Source: an uncultured Collinsella sp. (GTDB lineage: Bacteria > Actinomycetota > Coriobacteriia > Coriobacteriales > Coriobacteriaceae). Taken from it: DNA of 64,000 bases. A model generated the notes under the pieces. The model ran no database searches. It was not told where the DNA came from and was given only the letters and a program-made list of their open reading frames with translations. The position numbers and the translations under genes were made by a program. How positions within the stretch are numbered: position 1 is the first letter of the stretch; every line of letters starts with the position of its first letter. The DNA lies in assembly GCA_900541235.1 (NCBI GenBank), contig UQIW01000009.1, positions 23,935 to 87,934 on the forward strand, read 5' to 3'. Positions 28,075-37,610 of the stretch are shown here, piece by piece.

Positions 28075-29352
28075 ATGTCCACTAAGTATGCAATCGTTGG
28101 CGGCAAGCTCATCGACGGTACCGGTGCCGAGCCGGTCGAGAACTCCCTCGTTCTCGTCGATGACAACGGCAAGATCGAGTACGCCGGCGCCATGCAGGAC
28201 CTTCCCGAGGGCGTTGAGGTCATCGACGCCGCCGGCAAGACCGTCCTTCCCGGCCTGATCGACACCCACCTGCACTTCTCGGGCAACTTGACCGACGATG
28301 ACACCGACTGGGTCATGCAGCCGCTCCTCGAGAAGCAGGCCGTCGCCGTCAAGCAGGCCTACGACTGCCTCACCCACGGCCTCACCACCGTCTGCGAGAT
28401 CGGCCGCTTTGGTATCCAGATCCGTGACTGCATCGACAAGGGCGTCTTCAAGGGCCCGCGCGTTCTGGCCACCGGCCTTGGCTTCTGCCGCGTTGCCGGC
28501 CACGGCGACTCCCACCACTGCAGCCAGGAGCTCAACAAGGAATCGCACCCCTGGGGCGATCAGGTCGACGGTCCTTGGGATCTGCGCAAGGCCGTCCGCC
28601 GTCGCCTGCGTGAGAACCCCGATGCCATCAAGATCTGGGCTACCGGTGGCGGCATCTGGCGCTGGGACTCCGGCCGCGACCAGCACTACTGCTCCGAGGA
28701 GATCCAGGCCGTGGTCGAAGAGGCAAAGATGGTCGGCATCCCCGTGTGGAGCCACTGCTACAACAACCACGCCGCTGCCTACGATTCCGTTCGCTTTGGC
28801 TGCGAGCAGCTGATTCACGGCTTCGATATCGATGAGCGCACCATGGACCTCATGGCCGAGCAGGGCACCTTCTTCACCCCGACGATCGCTTTCCTGCCCA
28901 CCTGGTACGCCACCTATCCGCCCGTCTACGTCCCCGAGCTGCACGACAAGTACGAGGGCACCCTGGTCGAGAAGGAGCTGCAGCGCAACTACGACTGCCT
29001 GCGCGAGGCCAAGAAGCGCGGCGTCGTCATGACGATCGGCTCCGACTCCTTCTCCTTCGTCACCCCGTACGGCACCTGCTCCATCGAGGAGATGTACGAG
29101 TTCGTCGACAAGATCGGCTTCACTCCGGTCGAGACCATCACCTGCGCCACCCTCAACGGTGCCAAGATGTGCCACATCGAGGACGAGACCGGGTCCATCG
29201 AGGCCGGCAAGTGCGCCGACCTGCTGGTCGTCAACGGTGACGTCGCCGCCGACATCCACGTGCTCAACACCGACAACATGGACGTCATCATGAAGGACGG
29301 CTGGATTGTCGAGGGCGGCACCTTCGGCGAGGCAAACAAGTACAGCGCCTAA
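28075..29352 (+). CDS. metal-dependent amidohydrolase (imidazolonepropionase-like)
   Basis: A 425-residue TIM-barrel hydrolase with the binuclear-metal ligands of the family: DTHLHF (about 61-66), the carboxylated-lysine position in IKIWATGGG (about 180), His in VWSHCYN (about 225) and LIHGFD (about 245), and Asp in TIGSDSF (about 324). The small N- and C-terminal beta domain is present (GGKLIDGTG, SIEAGKCADLLVV). AAGGAGGAACC precedes ATG 28075. Such enzymes cleave C-N bonds in cyclic amides, prolidase substrates or similar; the exact substrate is not readable. Very strong codon bias suggests heavy expression. Confidence 0.88.
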   Translation: MSTKYAIVGGKLIDGTGAEPVENSLVLVDDNGKIEYAGAMQDLPEGVEVIDAAGKTVLPGLIDTHLHFSGNLTDDDTDWVMQPLLEKQAVAVKQAYDCLTHGLTTVCEIGRFGIQIRDCIDKGVFKGPRVLATGLGFCRVAGHGDSHHCSQELNKESHPWGDQVDGPWDLRKAVRRRLRENPDAIKIWATGGGIWRWDSGRDQHYCSEEIQAVVEEAKMVGIPVWSHCYNNHAAAYDSVRFGCEQLIHGFDIDERTMDLMAEQGTFFTPTIAFLPTWYATYPPVYVPELHDKYEGTLVEKELQRNYDCLREAKKRGVVMTIGSDSFSFVTPYGTCSIEEMYEFVDKIGFTPVETITCATLNGAKMCHIEDETGSIEAGKCADLLVVNGDVAADIHVLNTDNMDVIMKDGWIVEGGTFGEANKYSA

Positions 29353-29396
29353 GCTACCGTTCATCGATGGCTTGATGTAAAACACAGTATTTGATT

Positions 29397-29436
29397 GCAT
29401 AATGCAATGGAGAGGGTCGCTTGCGGCCCTCTTTAT
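29397..29436 (+). promoter_or_regulatory. -10 element and terminator-like hairpin in the leader of the first LytS-type kinase gene
   Basis: CATAAT (29397-29402) is a plausible -10. Close behind lies GAGGGTCGC (29412-29420) paired with GCGGCCCTC (29423-29431), then TTTATTG. The hairpin sits about 40 bases before the ribosome binding site of the sensor kinase gene. It resembles an attenuator, or a terminator of the amidohydrolase gene placed late. Confidence 0.4.
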
Positions 29437-29470
29437 TGCTATGGGGTGCGTCGGTAAGAAGGAGATGACG

Positions 29471-30856
29471 GTGGATCTCAATAGGCTGATTCTGGGCAAG
29501 AGCTACAACTCTACCAAGGTCTTTCGTACCGCTCAGCATGTGGTTCAAGCCATCTTGCTCGGTATTGTCGTTCCGCTGCTTATCCTGCTGCTCATCTGGG
29601 ATCTAACCGATAATCCCAATCCCGTTCCGGCCGTTGTCGTCATTGCCGGCTTGGTCATGCTGTGCTTCTTCTTCTCGTACGTCTTTGTCGTTCCCGACGA
29701 CCTCACATCGAGCGCAACCGACCGCACGCTCGCCATCGCTTCAAAAATATTCGCCTACACGTCGCGCGGCCTTACGCCCGAAGCTGCCCTGGGCGCCTCT
29801 AAGATCATCCTGTCCGAAACTATCGCCTCTGCCATCTGCTTTACCGACGGCAAGCAGGTGTTGGCAAGCTGGGGCGAGGACTCGGCAAAATGCCCCGCGG
29901 GCACCCCGGTGGTGCTGCGGACTACGCTCAACGTGATCAACAGCGGTGAGCAAAGCGTGTTCTCGCGCGATGCCTCGACCGAGACAGGTGGCTACTTTCC
30001 GCGCCTGCGCGCCGGTATTGTCGCACCGCTTACCGTGCGCGGGCATTGCGTGGGCACGCTCGAGCTGTATTATCCCCGTCTGAGCAGCATCGATATGCGC
30101 CAGACGGCGCTTGCCTCGGGCTTTGCCGACCTCATTTCCACGCAGCTTGCGAGCTTTGAGCTCGAGCGCCAGGACGAGCTTACGGCCCGCGTGGAGCTGC
30201 GCGCCTTGCAATCGCAGGTCGATCCTCATTTTCTGTTTAACACCATCAGCACCATCGTGTCGCTCGTGCGTACCGAGCCGGACAAGGCCAGGTCGCTGCT
30301 GATCGACTTTTCCAATTACTACCGTCAGACGCTTTCTGATTCCGATACGCTCACCACGCTCGAGCACGAGGTGGAACAGGGCACTCGCTATATCAATCTT
30401 ATGCAGGCTCGTTATGGCGACGGCCGTCTGCGCGTCTCGGTCGATATCGACTTTGAGGTGCGCGATTGCATGGTGCCGCCGTTTATCTTGCAGCCGTTGC
30501 TCGAAAACTGCATCAAGCACGCGCAGCGCGAGACCGAGCCGCTTTCTATTCATGTTAGGGCTTTCGAGACCGATGACGGTTTGGAGATCATCGTCGAGGA
30601 CGATGGCATCGGTATGAGCGAAGAGGTCTGCGCGCATCTGTTTGAGCAGCATCGCTTGGAGGAGCCCGAGAGCATTACCGCCGACGGCTCCGTCAAGCGA
30701 GGTTGCGGCCTGGCGCTCTTCAACGTGCTTCAGCGCATCCATTTCTTTTACGGAGAAGATTCCGGCATGCGCGTGAAGTCCCAGGAGGGCGTGGGAACGC
30801 AGGTCATCGTCGAGCTGAACGGCGAGCCGCATGAGCCGGCGCCGTTGACGGCGTAG
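29471..30856 (+). CDS. LytS-type sensor histidine kinase
   Basis: A 461-residue membrane sensor. Two helices near the N-terminus (about 26-48 and 55-75) are followed by a GAF-like domain (to ~230) and a His_kinase plus ATPase module: LQSQVDPHFLFNTISTIVSLV (phospho-accepting His in the PHFLFN motif), QPLLENCIKHA (N box) and EDDGIGM/GCGLALFN (G boxes). I choose GTG 29471 because AAGGAG lies six bases before it; ATG 29465 touches the AAGGAG. It pairs with the LytTR regulator 38 bases downstream. Adjacent to the permease-amidohydrolase genes, which it may control. Confidence 0.9.
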   Translation: MDLNRLILGKSYNSTKVFRTAQHVVQAILLGIVVPLLILLLIWDLTDNPNPVPAVVVIAGLVMLCFFFSYVFVVPDDLTSSATDRTLAIASKIFAYTSRGLTPEAALGASKIILSETIASAICFTDGKQVLASWGEDSAKCPAGTPVVLRTTLNVINSGEQSVFSRDASTETGGYFPRLRAGIVAPLTVRGHCVGTLELYYPRLSSIDMRQTALASGFADLISTQLASFELERQDELTARVELRALQSQVDPHFLFNTISTIVSLVRTEPDKARSLLIDFSNYYRQTLSDSDTLTTLEHEVEQGTRYINLMQARYGDGRLRVSVDIDFEVRDCMVPPFILQPLLENCIKHAQRETEPLSIHVRAFETDDGLEIIVEDDGIGMSEEVCAHLFEQHRLEEPESITADGSVKRGCGLALFNVLQRIHFFYGEDSGMRVKSQEGVGTQVIVELNGEPHEPAPLTA

Positions 30857-30894
30857 CACGCGGTTGGATTGAGAGAAAAAGAGGGGAAGCACAT

Positions 30895-31629
30895 ATGTCC
30901 GAAGGCTGGAACATCTTGGTGGTTGATGACGAGCCTCCAATTAGGGCTGAGCTACGCTATCTGTTGGAAAAGGATACGCGTGTGGGTCAGATTGCCGAGG
31001 CGGGCAATGTCACCGAAGCCGTGGAGTCGATTCTGTCGAACAAGCCCGACGTGTTGTTTTTAGACATTACCATGCCCGGTCGCTCGGGAATTGAGCTTGC
31101 CGAGACGCTGCAGAACCTAAAGACGCCGCCGGTGGTTGTGTTTGTGACGGCGTTTGCCGAATTTGCCGCTGATGCGTATAACCTCGATGCGGTCGACTAT
31201 GTCGTCAAGCCGGTCGAGGACGCACGCCTGTCAAAGGCACTCGACAAGATCGAGGCAGCCTTGGGTGCCCGTCGTGTTATCCATGCTCCGCGCCAGCCTT
31301 TGCGTCTGACGGTGGACCGCGGGGGCAAAAAGGTGTTCATTCCCGCCGCAGACGTCTGCTACTTTGAGGCGCGCGCCGATTTTTGCAACGCCATCTGCGC
31401 CGAGGGAACGTACCTGATCAATGAGTCGATCTCTTCGCTCGAGCGTCGCTTGGACTCCGAGGGCTTTATTCGCGTTCATCGCAGCTACCTGGTCAATTTG
31501 GAAGACGTGCACAATGTTGAGATTGGCTCCACGGGGTTGATGGAGCTCAGGCTCGACCGCGTGAACTCGACGGTACCGGTGTCCCGTCGTCGTGCCGCCG
31601 AGGTCAAGTCGCACCTGGGGCTTGCGTAA
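30895..31629 (+). CDS. LytTR-family response regulator
   Basis: A 244-residue two-domain regulator. The receiver domain has VVDDEPP (acidic pocket), LFLDITMPG (phosphorylated Asp about 58) and DYVVKPVED (conserved Lys). The C-terminal LytTR DNA-binding domain (about 135-244) has VCYFEARADFCNAI, FIRVHRSYLVNL and VPVSRRRAAEVK. It is the partner of the kinase just upstream. LytTR regulators bind direct repeats about 20 bases apart; none was confidently found. Confidence 0.93.
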   Translation: MSEGWNILVVDDEPPIRAELRYLLEKDTRVGQIAEAGNVTEAVESILSNKPDVLFLDITMPGRSGIELAETLQNLKTPPVVVFVTAFAEFAADAYNLDAVDYVVKPVEDARLSKALDKIEAALGARRVIHAPRQPLRLTVDRGGKKVFIPAADVCYFEARADFCNAICAEGTYLINESISSLERRLDSEGFIRVHRSYLVNLEDVHNVEIGSTGLMELRLDRVNSTVPVSRRRAAEVKSHLGLA

Positions 31630-31721
31630 GAGGCTTGCGTGCCGTCGTTTACCATCGCAGGTTTGGCATGGGCGCGCGGTGGGCATAATGGGTGGCATCG
31701 AATGAAATCGAAAGGATCATT

Positions 31722-32666
31722 ATGCCCGCGCTTATCACCCATCATCTGTTTGGCGAGGAAAGCATCGACCGTCTTCCGCAGGGCGTCATCACGTCCGATG
31801 AAGAGCGCATTGCCTTTATCTTGGGCAACCAAGGCCCCGACCCGTTTTTCTTTCACATTCTGACACCGCGTGTTTCCGACTGCACGCTGCTGGCGCAGGT
31901 CATGCATCGGTCGCGCATGTCTCGCCAGTTCGCGTGCCTGCGCGACGGCGTGTCGCACCTGCAGCCGCGCGATGCCAGCTTGGGTCGCGCCTTTGCGTTG
32001 GGCCTGCTGTCTCATTACGTGCTCGACCGCAACGCCCATCCCTTTGTCTATGAGCAGCAGTTTGGCATCGTGGAGTCCGATTCAGAGCTTGAGGATTCGA
32101 GCAGTCAGGTCCATGCCGTGATCGAGAGCGACCTGGATGTACTGATGCTGCAGCTTAAACGCGATGGCGCTACGGTCGACGATTACCCGCCGGCGGGCGA
32201 GATCGTCACCACCGATCGCATCAATCGCGTGGCCGGCGTGCTGATGAGCTATGTTGCCGGACGCGTGTACGGCATTGACATTCCGGCGGGGGAGTACGGT
32301 GCTGCCGTTGCCAATATGCAGCGACTTTACCGCGCGATTGAGCCGGCCGGCTCCGCAAAGACGCGCGCGATCTCGCTGGTTGAGGGCTTGGTGCACGACT
32401 ACTCGCTGCTCGACGGCCTTGCCCATCGCGTGACGACGGAGCTGCCCGAGCGCACCGGTAACCTGGGCCATCTGACATGGAAGAATCCCTTTACCGACGA
32501 GGTCTCGAACGAGAGTTTCCCCGAGGTCTTTGATCGCGCGCTGGTCGATTACGAGTGCACGGTCGCACGTTTTATCGAGACCGGTGACATGGATGCCGTG
32601 ACCAGTCGCGTCAACTACAGCGGTCGCGTGCTCAATGCCGATGAGGAGTTCGACCGCGAGGAATAG
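31722..32666 (+). CDS. zinc-dependent phospholipase C-like protein
   Basis: A 314-residue protein of the zinc-dependent phospholipase C/S1-P1 nuclease-like superfamily. Metal-ligand blocks are visible: ALITHHLFGE at the N-terminus, GNQGPDPFFFH (about 37-47) and ALGLLSHYVLDRNAHPFVYEQ (about 90-110), and HAVIESDLD. There is no signal peptide, so it seems cytoplasmic, as is common for the short bacterial members whose activity is untested. ATG 31722 follows GAAAGGATC. Its own promoter probably lies at GGGCATAATG (31681-31690). Confidence 0.75.
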   Translation: MPALITHHLFGEESIDRLPQGVITSDEERIAFILGNQGPDPFFFHILTPRVSDCTLLAQVMHRSRMSRQFACLRDGVSHLQPRDASLGRAFALGLLSHYVLDRNAHPFVYEQQFGIVESDSELEDSSSQVHAVIESDLDVLMLQLKRDGATVDDYPPAGEIVTTDRINRVAGVLMSYVAGRVYGIDIPAGEYGAAVANMQRLYRAIEPAGSAKTRAISLVEGLVHDYSLLDGLAHRVTTELPERTGNLGHLTWKNPFTDEVSNESFPEVFDRALVDYECTVARFIETGDMDAVTSRVNYSGRVLNADEEFDREE

Positions 32667-32767
32667 GGCCCGTGCGTGCCCCTTTGCCGAATCCTTACCG
32701 GCGGTTCTGGACAATTGGGGTACGATGAACTAACTGCATATCGGGCGAATACGAAGGGTCCCTGTCC

Positions 32768-34027
32768 ATGAAATACACCAAGCTCGAGCGTAACTGGGTT
32801 ATGTATGATGTGGGCAATTCGGCCCTTGTGCTGCTCAATACCTCGGTGGTGCCCATTTACTTTAACGCCATCAATACCGGCGCTTCCTCGGCCGACCTGG
32901 TGGTCGCTTGGGGCAATGCGCAGACGATCGCCTCGCTGGTCATCGCCATGCTCATGCCCATTCTGGGCGCGCTTGCCGACTACGCCGGCAACAAGATCAA
33001 GTTCTTCTTGGGCTTCTTCCTCACGGGCCTGGTGCTTTGCCTGGCGCAGGCTATCCCAATGTCCGCCATGGCATTTTTGACCGTGTACGTGCTGTGCACC
33101 ATCGGCCTTAACTCTTCTATGACGTTCTACGACGCCATGCTGCCCGACATTACCACCGACGAGCGCATGGACGCCGTGTCCAGCTCGGGCTATGCCTGGG
33201 GCTACATCGGTTCCACCGTGCCGTTCGTCATCTGCCTGGCGCTCATCATGGGTGGCCCCGCTCTTGGCGTCCCCACCATGCTGGCAACGCGTCTGTCGTT
33301 TATCATCACTGGTGCCTGGTGGCTCATCTTTACCCTGCCGCTCATTCGCACCTATAAGCAAAAGTACGGTCGCGAGCGCGGTCCCGAGGACACTATCGGC
33401 CACATCGTGGGCGGTGTGTTCTCCGAGGTCGGACACACCATGCGCGAGATCGCCCACAACAAGACCGTGCTGGTCTACATGATCGCGTTCTTCTTCTATA
33501 TCGACGGTGTGCACACGGTCATTTCCATGGCTACCAGCTACGGCTCGGCTTTGGGCATCGATTCGACCCAGTTGGTCCTGGCGCTGCTCGTTACGCAGTT
33601 TGTGGCCTTCCCGTCCGCCATCATCTACGGCAAGCTCGCCGGCCGCGTGGGCACGCTCAACATGATCTTGGTGGCAGTCGCCGCCTATATGGGCATTGTG
33701 CTGTTCGCCGCGTTCTTCCTAAAGACCGCCTTTGAGTTTTGGGTGCTTGCCATTATGGTCGGCCTGTTCCAGGGCGGCGTGCAGGCGCTCAGCCGTAGCT
33801 ACTTTGGCCGCATTATCCCCAAGGAAAAGTCCAACGAGTACTACGGCTTCTTTGACATCTTTGGTCGTTATGCAAGCGTTATGGGCACCTTCCTGGTGTC
33901 GGTCGTCACCTCGCTGACCGGCAACCCGTCGCTGGGCGTCCTTTCCATTGGCGTGCTGCTGATCGTTGGCTTTATGCTGCTGGTCCGCCTGTCCCGCATG
34001 ACTCGGGCGGCAGAGCATGCCGCATAG
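32768..34027 (+). CDS. MFS transporter of the UMF1/Atg22-like group
   Basis: A 419-residue transporter with about twelve membrane segments. The N-terminus ERNWVMYDVGNSALVLLNTSVVPIYF is the hallmark of the UMF1 group, followed by a first cytoplasmic loop GALADYAGNKIK and later FYDAMLPDI and SSSGYAWGYIGS. Members are proposed to export amino acids or sugars from evidence in other organisms; here the substrate is open. TACGAT at about 32721 is a probable -10. Confidence 0.85.
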   Translation: MKYTKLERNWVMYDVGNSALVLLNTSVVPIYFNAINTGASSADLVVAWGNAQTIASLVIAMLMPILGALADYAGNKIKFFLGFFLTGLVLCLAQAIPMSAMAFLTVYVLCTIGLNSSMTFYDAMLPDITTDERMDAVSSSGYAWGYIGSTVPFVICLALIMGGPALGVPTMLATRLSFIITGAWWLIFTLPLIRTYKQKYGRERGPEDTIGHIVGGVFSEVGHTMREIAHNKTVLVYMIAFFFYIDGVHTVISMATSYGSALGIDSTQLVLALLVTQFVAFPSAIIYGKLAGRVGTLNMILVAVAAYMGIVLFAAFFLKTAFEFWVLAIMVGLFQGGVQALSRSYFGRIIPKEKSNEYYGFFDIFGRYASVMGTFLVSVVTSLTGNPSLGVLSIGVLLIVGFMLLVRLSRMTRAAEHAA

Positions 34028-34119
34028 GAGCGAGCGGCTATTGTGCCTGTCCACGGTACTCTTTTGGGGTTATCCGCAATAAACATTGAGACTTGCGAGC
34101 AATGATTTGCCCAAGTGGG

Positions 34120-34178
34120 TATGATGGAATCAGCTAGGTCGCGGGGCGTCGCCTGTGTTTGGCGGCGCCCCGTTTTTG
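34120..34178 (+). promoter_or_regulatory. -10 element and terminator-like hairpin in the leader of the glycosyltransferase gene
   Basis: TATGAT (34120-34125) predicts a start near 34132. Eleven bases further on, an 11-bp stem GGGGCGTCGCC (34143-34153) with GGCGGCGCCCC (34161-34171, one G-U) and GTTTTTG follow, before GGGAGGGTAAGG and ATG 34199. It may be an attenuator. Confidence 0.5.
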
Positions 34179-34198
34179 TGTTGCAGGGAGGGTAAGGC

Positions 34199-35386
34199 AT
34201 GAACGCCACGGTCGTGATTCCAACGTATTGGGCGGGCGATGACGCTTGCGCAAACGCCCCTGGCACCTATGACCATTCGACGCGACTCAACGCCGACAAT
34301 CCCGAACTCGACCGCTGCCTGGCCTCGCTTGAGCAGGTACGTGACATCCCGCGCATCATCCTTTTGGTGGTCTGTCCCGTTTCTGCCACAGCCGATGTGT
34401 CGCTGCGCGTGCACGAGATTGTCGACGCGCATCCCACGCTCAAGGTCACCGTTGTCACCAACACCCAGGCCTCGCGCATCGCAGACCGGGTTGCTCAGAT
34501 CGCGCCCAAGGGTTCGGGCGAGTGCGTGAGCCTGCGAGGCTACGGTGCCATCCGCAATATGGGGCTAGCCTGCGCCGCTGTGCTGGGGCATGACGCGGTT
34601 ATCTTCTTGGATGACGATGAGACTGTCATCGACGCCGACTTCATGAAGCGCGCGACCTATGCGTTGGGGCAGCAGACGCGTCAGGGCTTGCCGATCTTGG
34701 TCAAGAGCGGCTATTTCTACGATCGCGACGGCTCGCCGCTGGCTCCCACGGACAAGGCGGGCATCTGCCATCGTTGGTGGACCAAGCGCATCGAGTTCAA
34801 CCGTTGGATGAAAAAGGCGCTCTCGGGCACCCGCATCTCGCGCTCCAACTACGTGTGCGGCGGCCTGATGGCCCTGCACGCCCGCGCCTTTACGCGTGTG
34901 GCCTTTGACCCGTTTATCACCCGCGGCGAGGACTTGGATTACCTCTTTAACATGCGCATGTTTGGCTACGACGTGTGGTTCGATAACGAGTGGACCGTGC
35001 GCCATCTGCCTCCGGAGTCCGAAAAGCGCTCGCCGCGCTTTATGCAGGATGTATACCGTTGGTACTACGAACGGGCCAAGTTGACATTCGCCGCGCATCA
35101 AAAGGAGCTCATTCCCGTTACGGCGGCATCGCTCATGCCCTACCCGGGCCCGTGGATTTCGCGCGAGCTCGACGACCGCGTGCGCAAGACCGCTATGGTC
35201 CGCAGCGTGTTTACCCGCGAGCATGAGGGCTACCTGCGCATCTGGCGCCATGGTATCGACGAGGCAAAGGCCTATGCGCGCCAAAACGCTGCAAGCTACC
35301 TGCGTTTCCAGAGCTTTTGGCCCAAGATCATGGACGGGCTTTGGCGTGACGCACAACTGATCAGTATCCTGGAGGGGGCCGAATGA
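34199..35386 (+). CDS. family 2 glycosyltransferase-like protein
   Basis: A 395-residue GT-A-fold protein. NATVVIPTYW starts the nucleotide-binding fold; VIFLDDDETVIDADF carries the metal-binding Asp pair, and GGLMALHARAF and RGEDLDYLFNMRMFGYDVWFDNEWTVRHLPP are the acceptor-side blocks with an ED motif. No membrane helix. The acceptor is unknown; a cell-surface glycan is likely. Its last codon overlaps the next gene (ATGA at 35383), so it is translated with the second LytS/LytTR pair, an uncommon partnership. Confidence 0.8.
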   Translation: MNATVVIPTYWAGDDACANAPGTYDHSTRLNADNPELDRCLASLEQVRDIPRIILLVVCPVSATADVSLRVHEIVDAHPTLKVTVVTNTQASRIADRVAQIAPKGSGECVSLRGYGAIRNMGLACAAVLGHDAVIFLDDDETVIDADFMKRATYALGQQTRQGLPILVKSGYFYDRDGSPLAPTDKAGICHRWWTKRIEFNRWMKKALSGTRISRSNYVCGGLMALHARAFTRVAFDPFITRGEDLDYLFNMRMFGYDVWFDNEWTVRHLPPESEKRSPRFMQDVYRWYYERAKLTFAAHQKELIPVTAASLMPYPGPWISRELDDRVRKTAMVRSVFTREHEGYLRIWRHGIDEAKAYARQNAASYLRFQSFWPKIMDGLWRDAQLISILEGAE

Positions 35387-36726
35387 TCGACCGCCGCGCC
35401 CAGCGCGATAGTTCAATATCAATCTTTCGCATCATTGCCGTTGCCTGCGCCATTTGCGTGCTGGTGTACTTTATTTTTGCCTTGGTGACCGGTATCGAGC
35501 CGATCGCCACGGTGATTGCCTGCGCGCTGCTGTGCATCTTTCTGTGCATCTTTATCTTTTTGACGCTCAATCCCGATTCGGTGCGCTCCCAGTACACCGA
35601 GGAGACGCTCTCGGTGGCCTCGGCCATGCTCGAGGACATTAAGGGCGGTCTGACGCAGGAGTCGGCGCGTTTGGTGTGCCGGCGCATTTTGCCCGAGACG
35701 CGCGCCATGACGGTGGCCATCACCGACGAGGACAACGTGCTTGCCTGCGCGGGCGAGTTTGAGGAAAAACTGCTGCCCGATACTCCCATCCACACGCTTG
35801 CCACACGCTACGTTATCGAACATGGCATCGTGCAGTCGTTCAACCGTATGGTGGATGTCGTGGGCTCGGACGGCTCGCACAACCAAGTCCCCGCCGGCAT
35901 TATCGCCCCCATCAAGGTGGGCGATCGTACCGTCGGCACGCTCAAGTTCTACTACAAGACCCCGCGCGCCGTCGACCGTACCCAGTACGCGCTTGCCTCG
36001 GGCTTTGCCGAGATCTTGTCCACGCAGCTCGCCATCCACGAGCTCGAGGTGCAAAAGGAACTCACGGCGCGCGCCGAGGTGCGTGCGCTGCAGGCGCAGA
36101 TTAACCCGCACTTCCTGTTCAACACGCTGAACACCATTGCATCGTTTACGCGCACCGACCCGCTGCGGGCCCGCGAACTGCTTCGTGAGTTCTCATCGTT
36201 CTATCGTGCCACGCTCGACAACTCGGGATCGCTTATTCCGGTCTCGCGCGAGGTCGCACAGACCAGGCGCTACCTTACCTTTGAGAAGGCCCGCTTTGGC
36301 GAGGACCGCGTGCTTGCGACGTTCGATGTGTCCGAGGACGTGGAAGATACGCTGGTGCCGGCGTTCGTGATCCAGCCGATTGTCGAGAACGCCGTACGTC
36401 ATGGTATGGGCGATGACGACGCCCTGAGGATCGACGTGACCGTTCACCAAGACGGCGAGGATGCAATCTTGATTGCCGTGGCCGATAATGGCGTGGGCAT
36501 GGATGAGGGTACCGCCGCCAGACTGTTTGACGAGCGTTCTGCCCGTCCCGACGCCAGCTCTCCCCAGGGTGGCGGCGCCGGTGTGGCCATGCACAATATT
36601 TCGGAGCGCATCCATCGCTTTTATGGGCCGCACTCCTATACGCGTGTCGAATCGGCGCCGGGCAAGGGCACCAAAGTGCTCCTTCATCTTGATTTGTCAG
36701 AGAGCATCTTCGACATTCAAGAGTAA
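35383..36726 (+). CDS. LytS-type sensor histidine kinase, second copy
   Basis: A 447-residue sensor with the same plan as the 29471 gene: two N-terminal helices (about 15-35 and 43-65), a GAF-like domain and a His_kinase/ATPase module with LQAQINPHFLFNTLNTIASF, QPIVENAVRHG, VADNGVGMD and AGVAMHNI. It overlaps the glycosyltransferase gene by four bases and is followed 72 bases on by its LytTR partner. It clearly shares ancestry with the first copy, most similar in the GAF exit (ASGFAEILSTQLA) and the PHFLFN region. Confidence 0.92.
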   Translation: MIDRRAQRDSSISIFRIIAVACAICVLVYFIFALVTGIEPIATVIACALLCIFLCIFIFLTLNPDSVRSQYTEETLSVASAMLEDIKGGLTQESARLVCRRILPETRAMTVAITDEDNVLACAGEFEEKLLPDTPIHTLATRYVIEHGIVQSFNRMVDVVGSDGSHNQVPAGIIAPIKVGDRTVGTLKFYYKTPRAVDRTQYALASGFAEILSTQLAIHELEVQKELTARAEVRALQAQINPHFLFNTLNTIASFTRTDPLRARELLREFSSFYRATLDNSGSLIPVSREVAQTRRYLTFEKARFGEDRVLATFDVSEDVEDTLVPAFVIQPIVENAVRHGMGDDDALRIDVTVHQDGEDAILIAVADNGVGMDEGTAARLFDERSARPDASSPQGGGAGVAMHNISERIHRFYGPHSYTRVESAPGKGTKVLLHLDLSESIFDIQE

Positions 36727-36798
36727 AATAAAAGGCTACGGGCTCAACGTCATGCGACGGATGCCCGGCGTAGTTAGTTGACGAAAGGTTTTATCCCT

Positions 36799-37515
36799 AT
36801 GCTGCGTGCGATGATTGTGGATGATGAGGCGCCGGCTCGCTCGGAGCTTCGCTTCCTGCTCGAGCAAACGGGCAAGATCGGCACGATCACGGAGGCGTCG
36901 AGCGTCCGCTCCGCCATCGAGATGCTTATGGAAAGCCGCGTGGATGTCGTGTTTCTCGATATCTCGATGCCCGGTGCCTCGGGCCTGCAACTTGCCGAGG
37001 CGCTGCATAAGCTCAAAAATCCGCCGGCGATCGTGTTTGTGACTGCGTATAGTGACCATGCGGTCGAGGCATTCGACGTGGATGCCGTCGATTATCTGAT
37101 GAAGCCGGTCGAGGAAGCTCGCTTGGATCGCGCGATCGAGAAGGTCATGCAACGCACCAAGCCGGTTACGGACAGCAAGGTGACCATCGAGCGTATCCCG
37201 GTGGAAAAGGGCGGCCGCAAGGTGCTCATTCCCGTGGACGACATTCGCTTTATCATGGCCAAGGACGATTACTCCTGCATCTATACCGTCGATGATCGCT
37301 TTTTGTCGACGACCTCGCTGGCGCAGTTTGAGGCCAAACTCTGCGACTTTGGCTTCTTCCGTGTTCACCGCCGCTATATCGTCAACTTGGCGTGCGTCAC
37401 GGATGTGGAGACGGTGCCCTCGGGCGCCATCCAGCTGGGCATTACGGGCGTCGACGAACGCGTGCCGGTTTCGCGCCGCCGCGTCGTGCCGCTCAAGAAG
37501 GCTCTGAGTCTCTAG
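36799..37515 (+). CDS. LytTR-family response regulator, second copy
   Basis: A 238-residue receiver-LytTR protein: IVDDEAPARSE, VVFLDISMPG (phosphorylated Asp ~55), DYLMKPVEE in the receiver, then a LytTR domain with IRFIMAKDDYSC, FFRVHRRYIVNLA and VPVSRRRVVPLKK. ATG 36799 is preferred over the ATG/TTG 21 bases earlier. It ends just before a terminator. Partner of the 35383 kinase. Confidence 0.93.
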   Translation: MLRAMIVDDEAPARSELRFLLEQTGKIGTITEASSVRSAIEMLMESRVDVVFLDISMPGASGLQLAEALHKLKNPPAIVFVTAYSDHAVEAFDVDAVDYLMKPVEEARLDRAIEKVMQRTKPVTDSKVTIERIPVEKGGRKVLIPVDDIRFIMAKDDYSCIYTVDDRFLSTTSLAQFEAKLCDFGFFRVHRRYIVNLACVTDVETVPSGAIQLGITGVDERVPVSRRRVVPLKKALSL

Positions 37516-37521
37516 CACACT

Positions 37522-37571
37522 GGCCCCGCAGCCCTGTAGACCCATCGTCTGCGGAGCCGTGGGGCCTTTTT
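37522..37571 (+). terminator. intrinsic terminator after the second LytTR gene
   Basis: GGCCCCGCAG (37522-37531) pairs with CTGCG and GGGGCC (37549-37553 and 37561-37566), with a seven-base bulge, then TTTTT. Starting seven bases after the stop codon, it closes the GT2-kinase-regulator operon; the next gene starts 40 bases later. Confidence 0.7.
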
Positions 37572-37610
37572 GTATGTATCTGCCGAATCGTTTTTTGCGG
37601 AAGGGATCCC

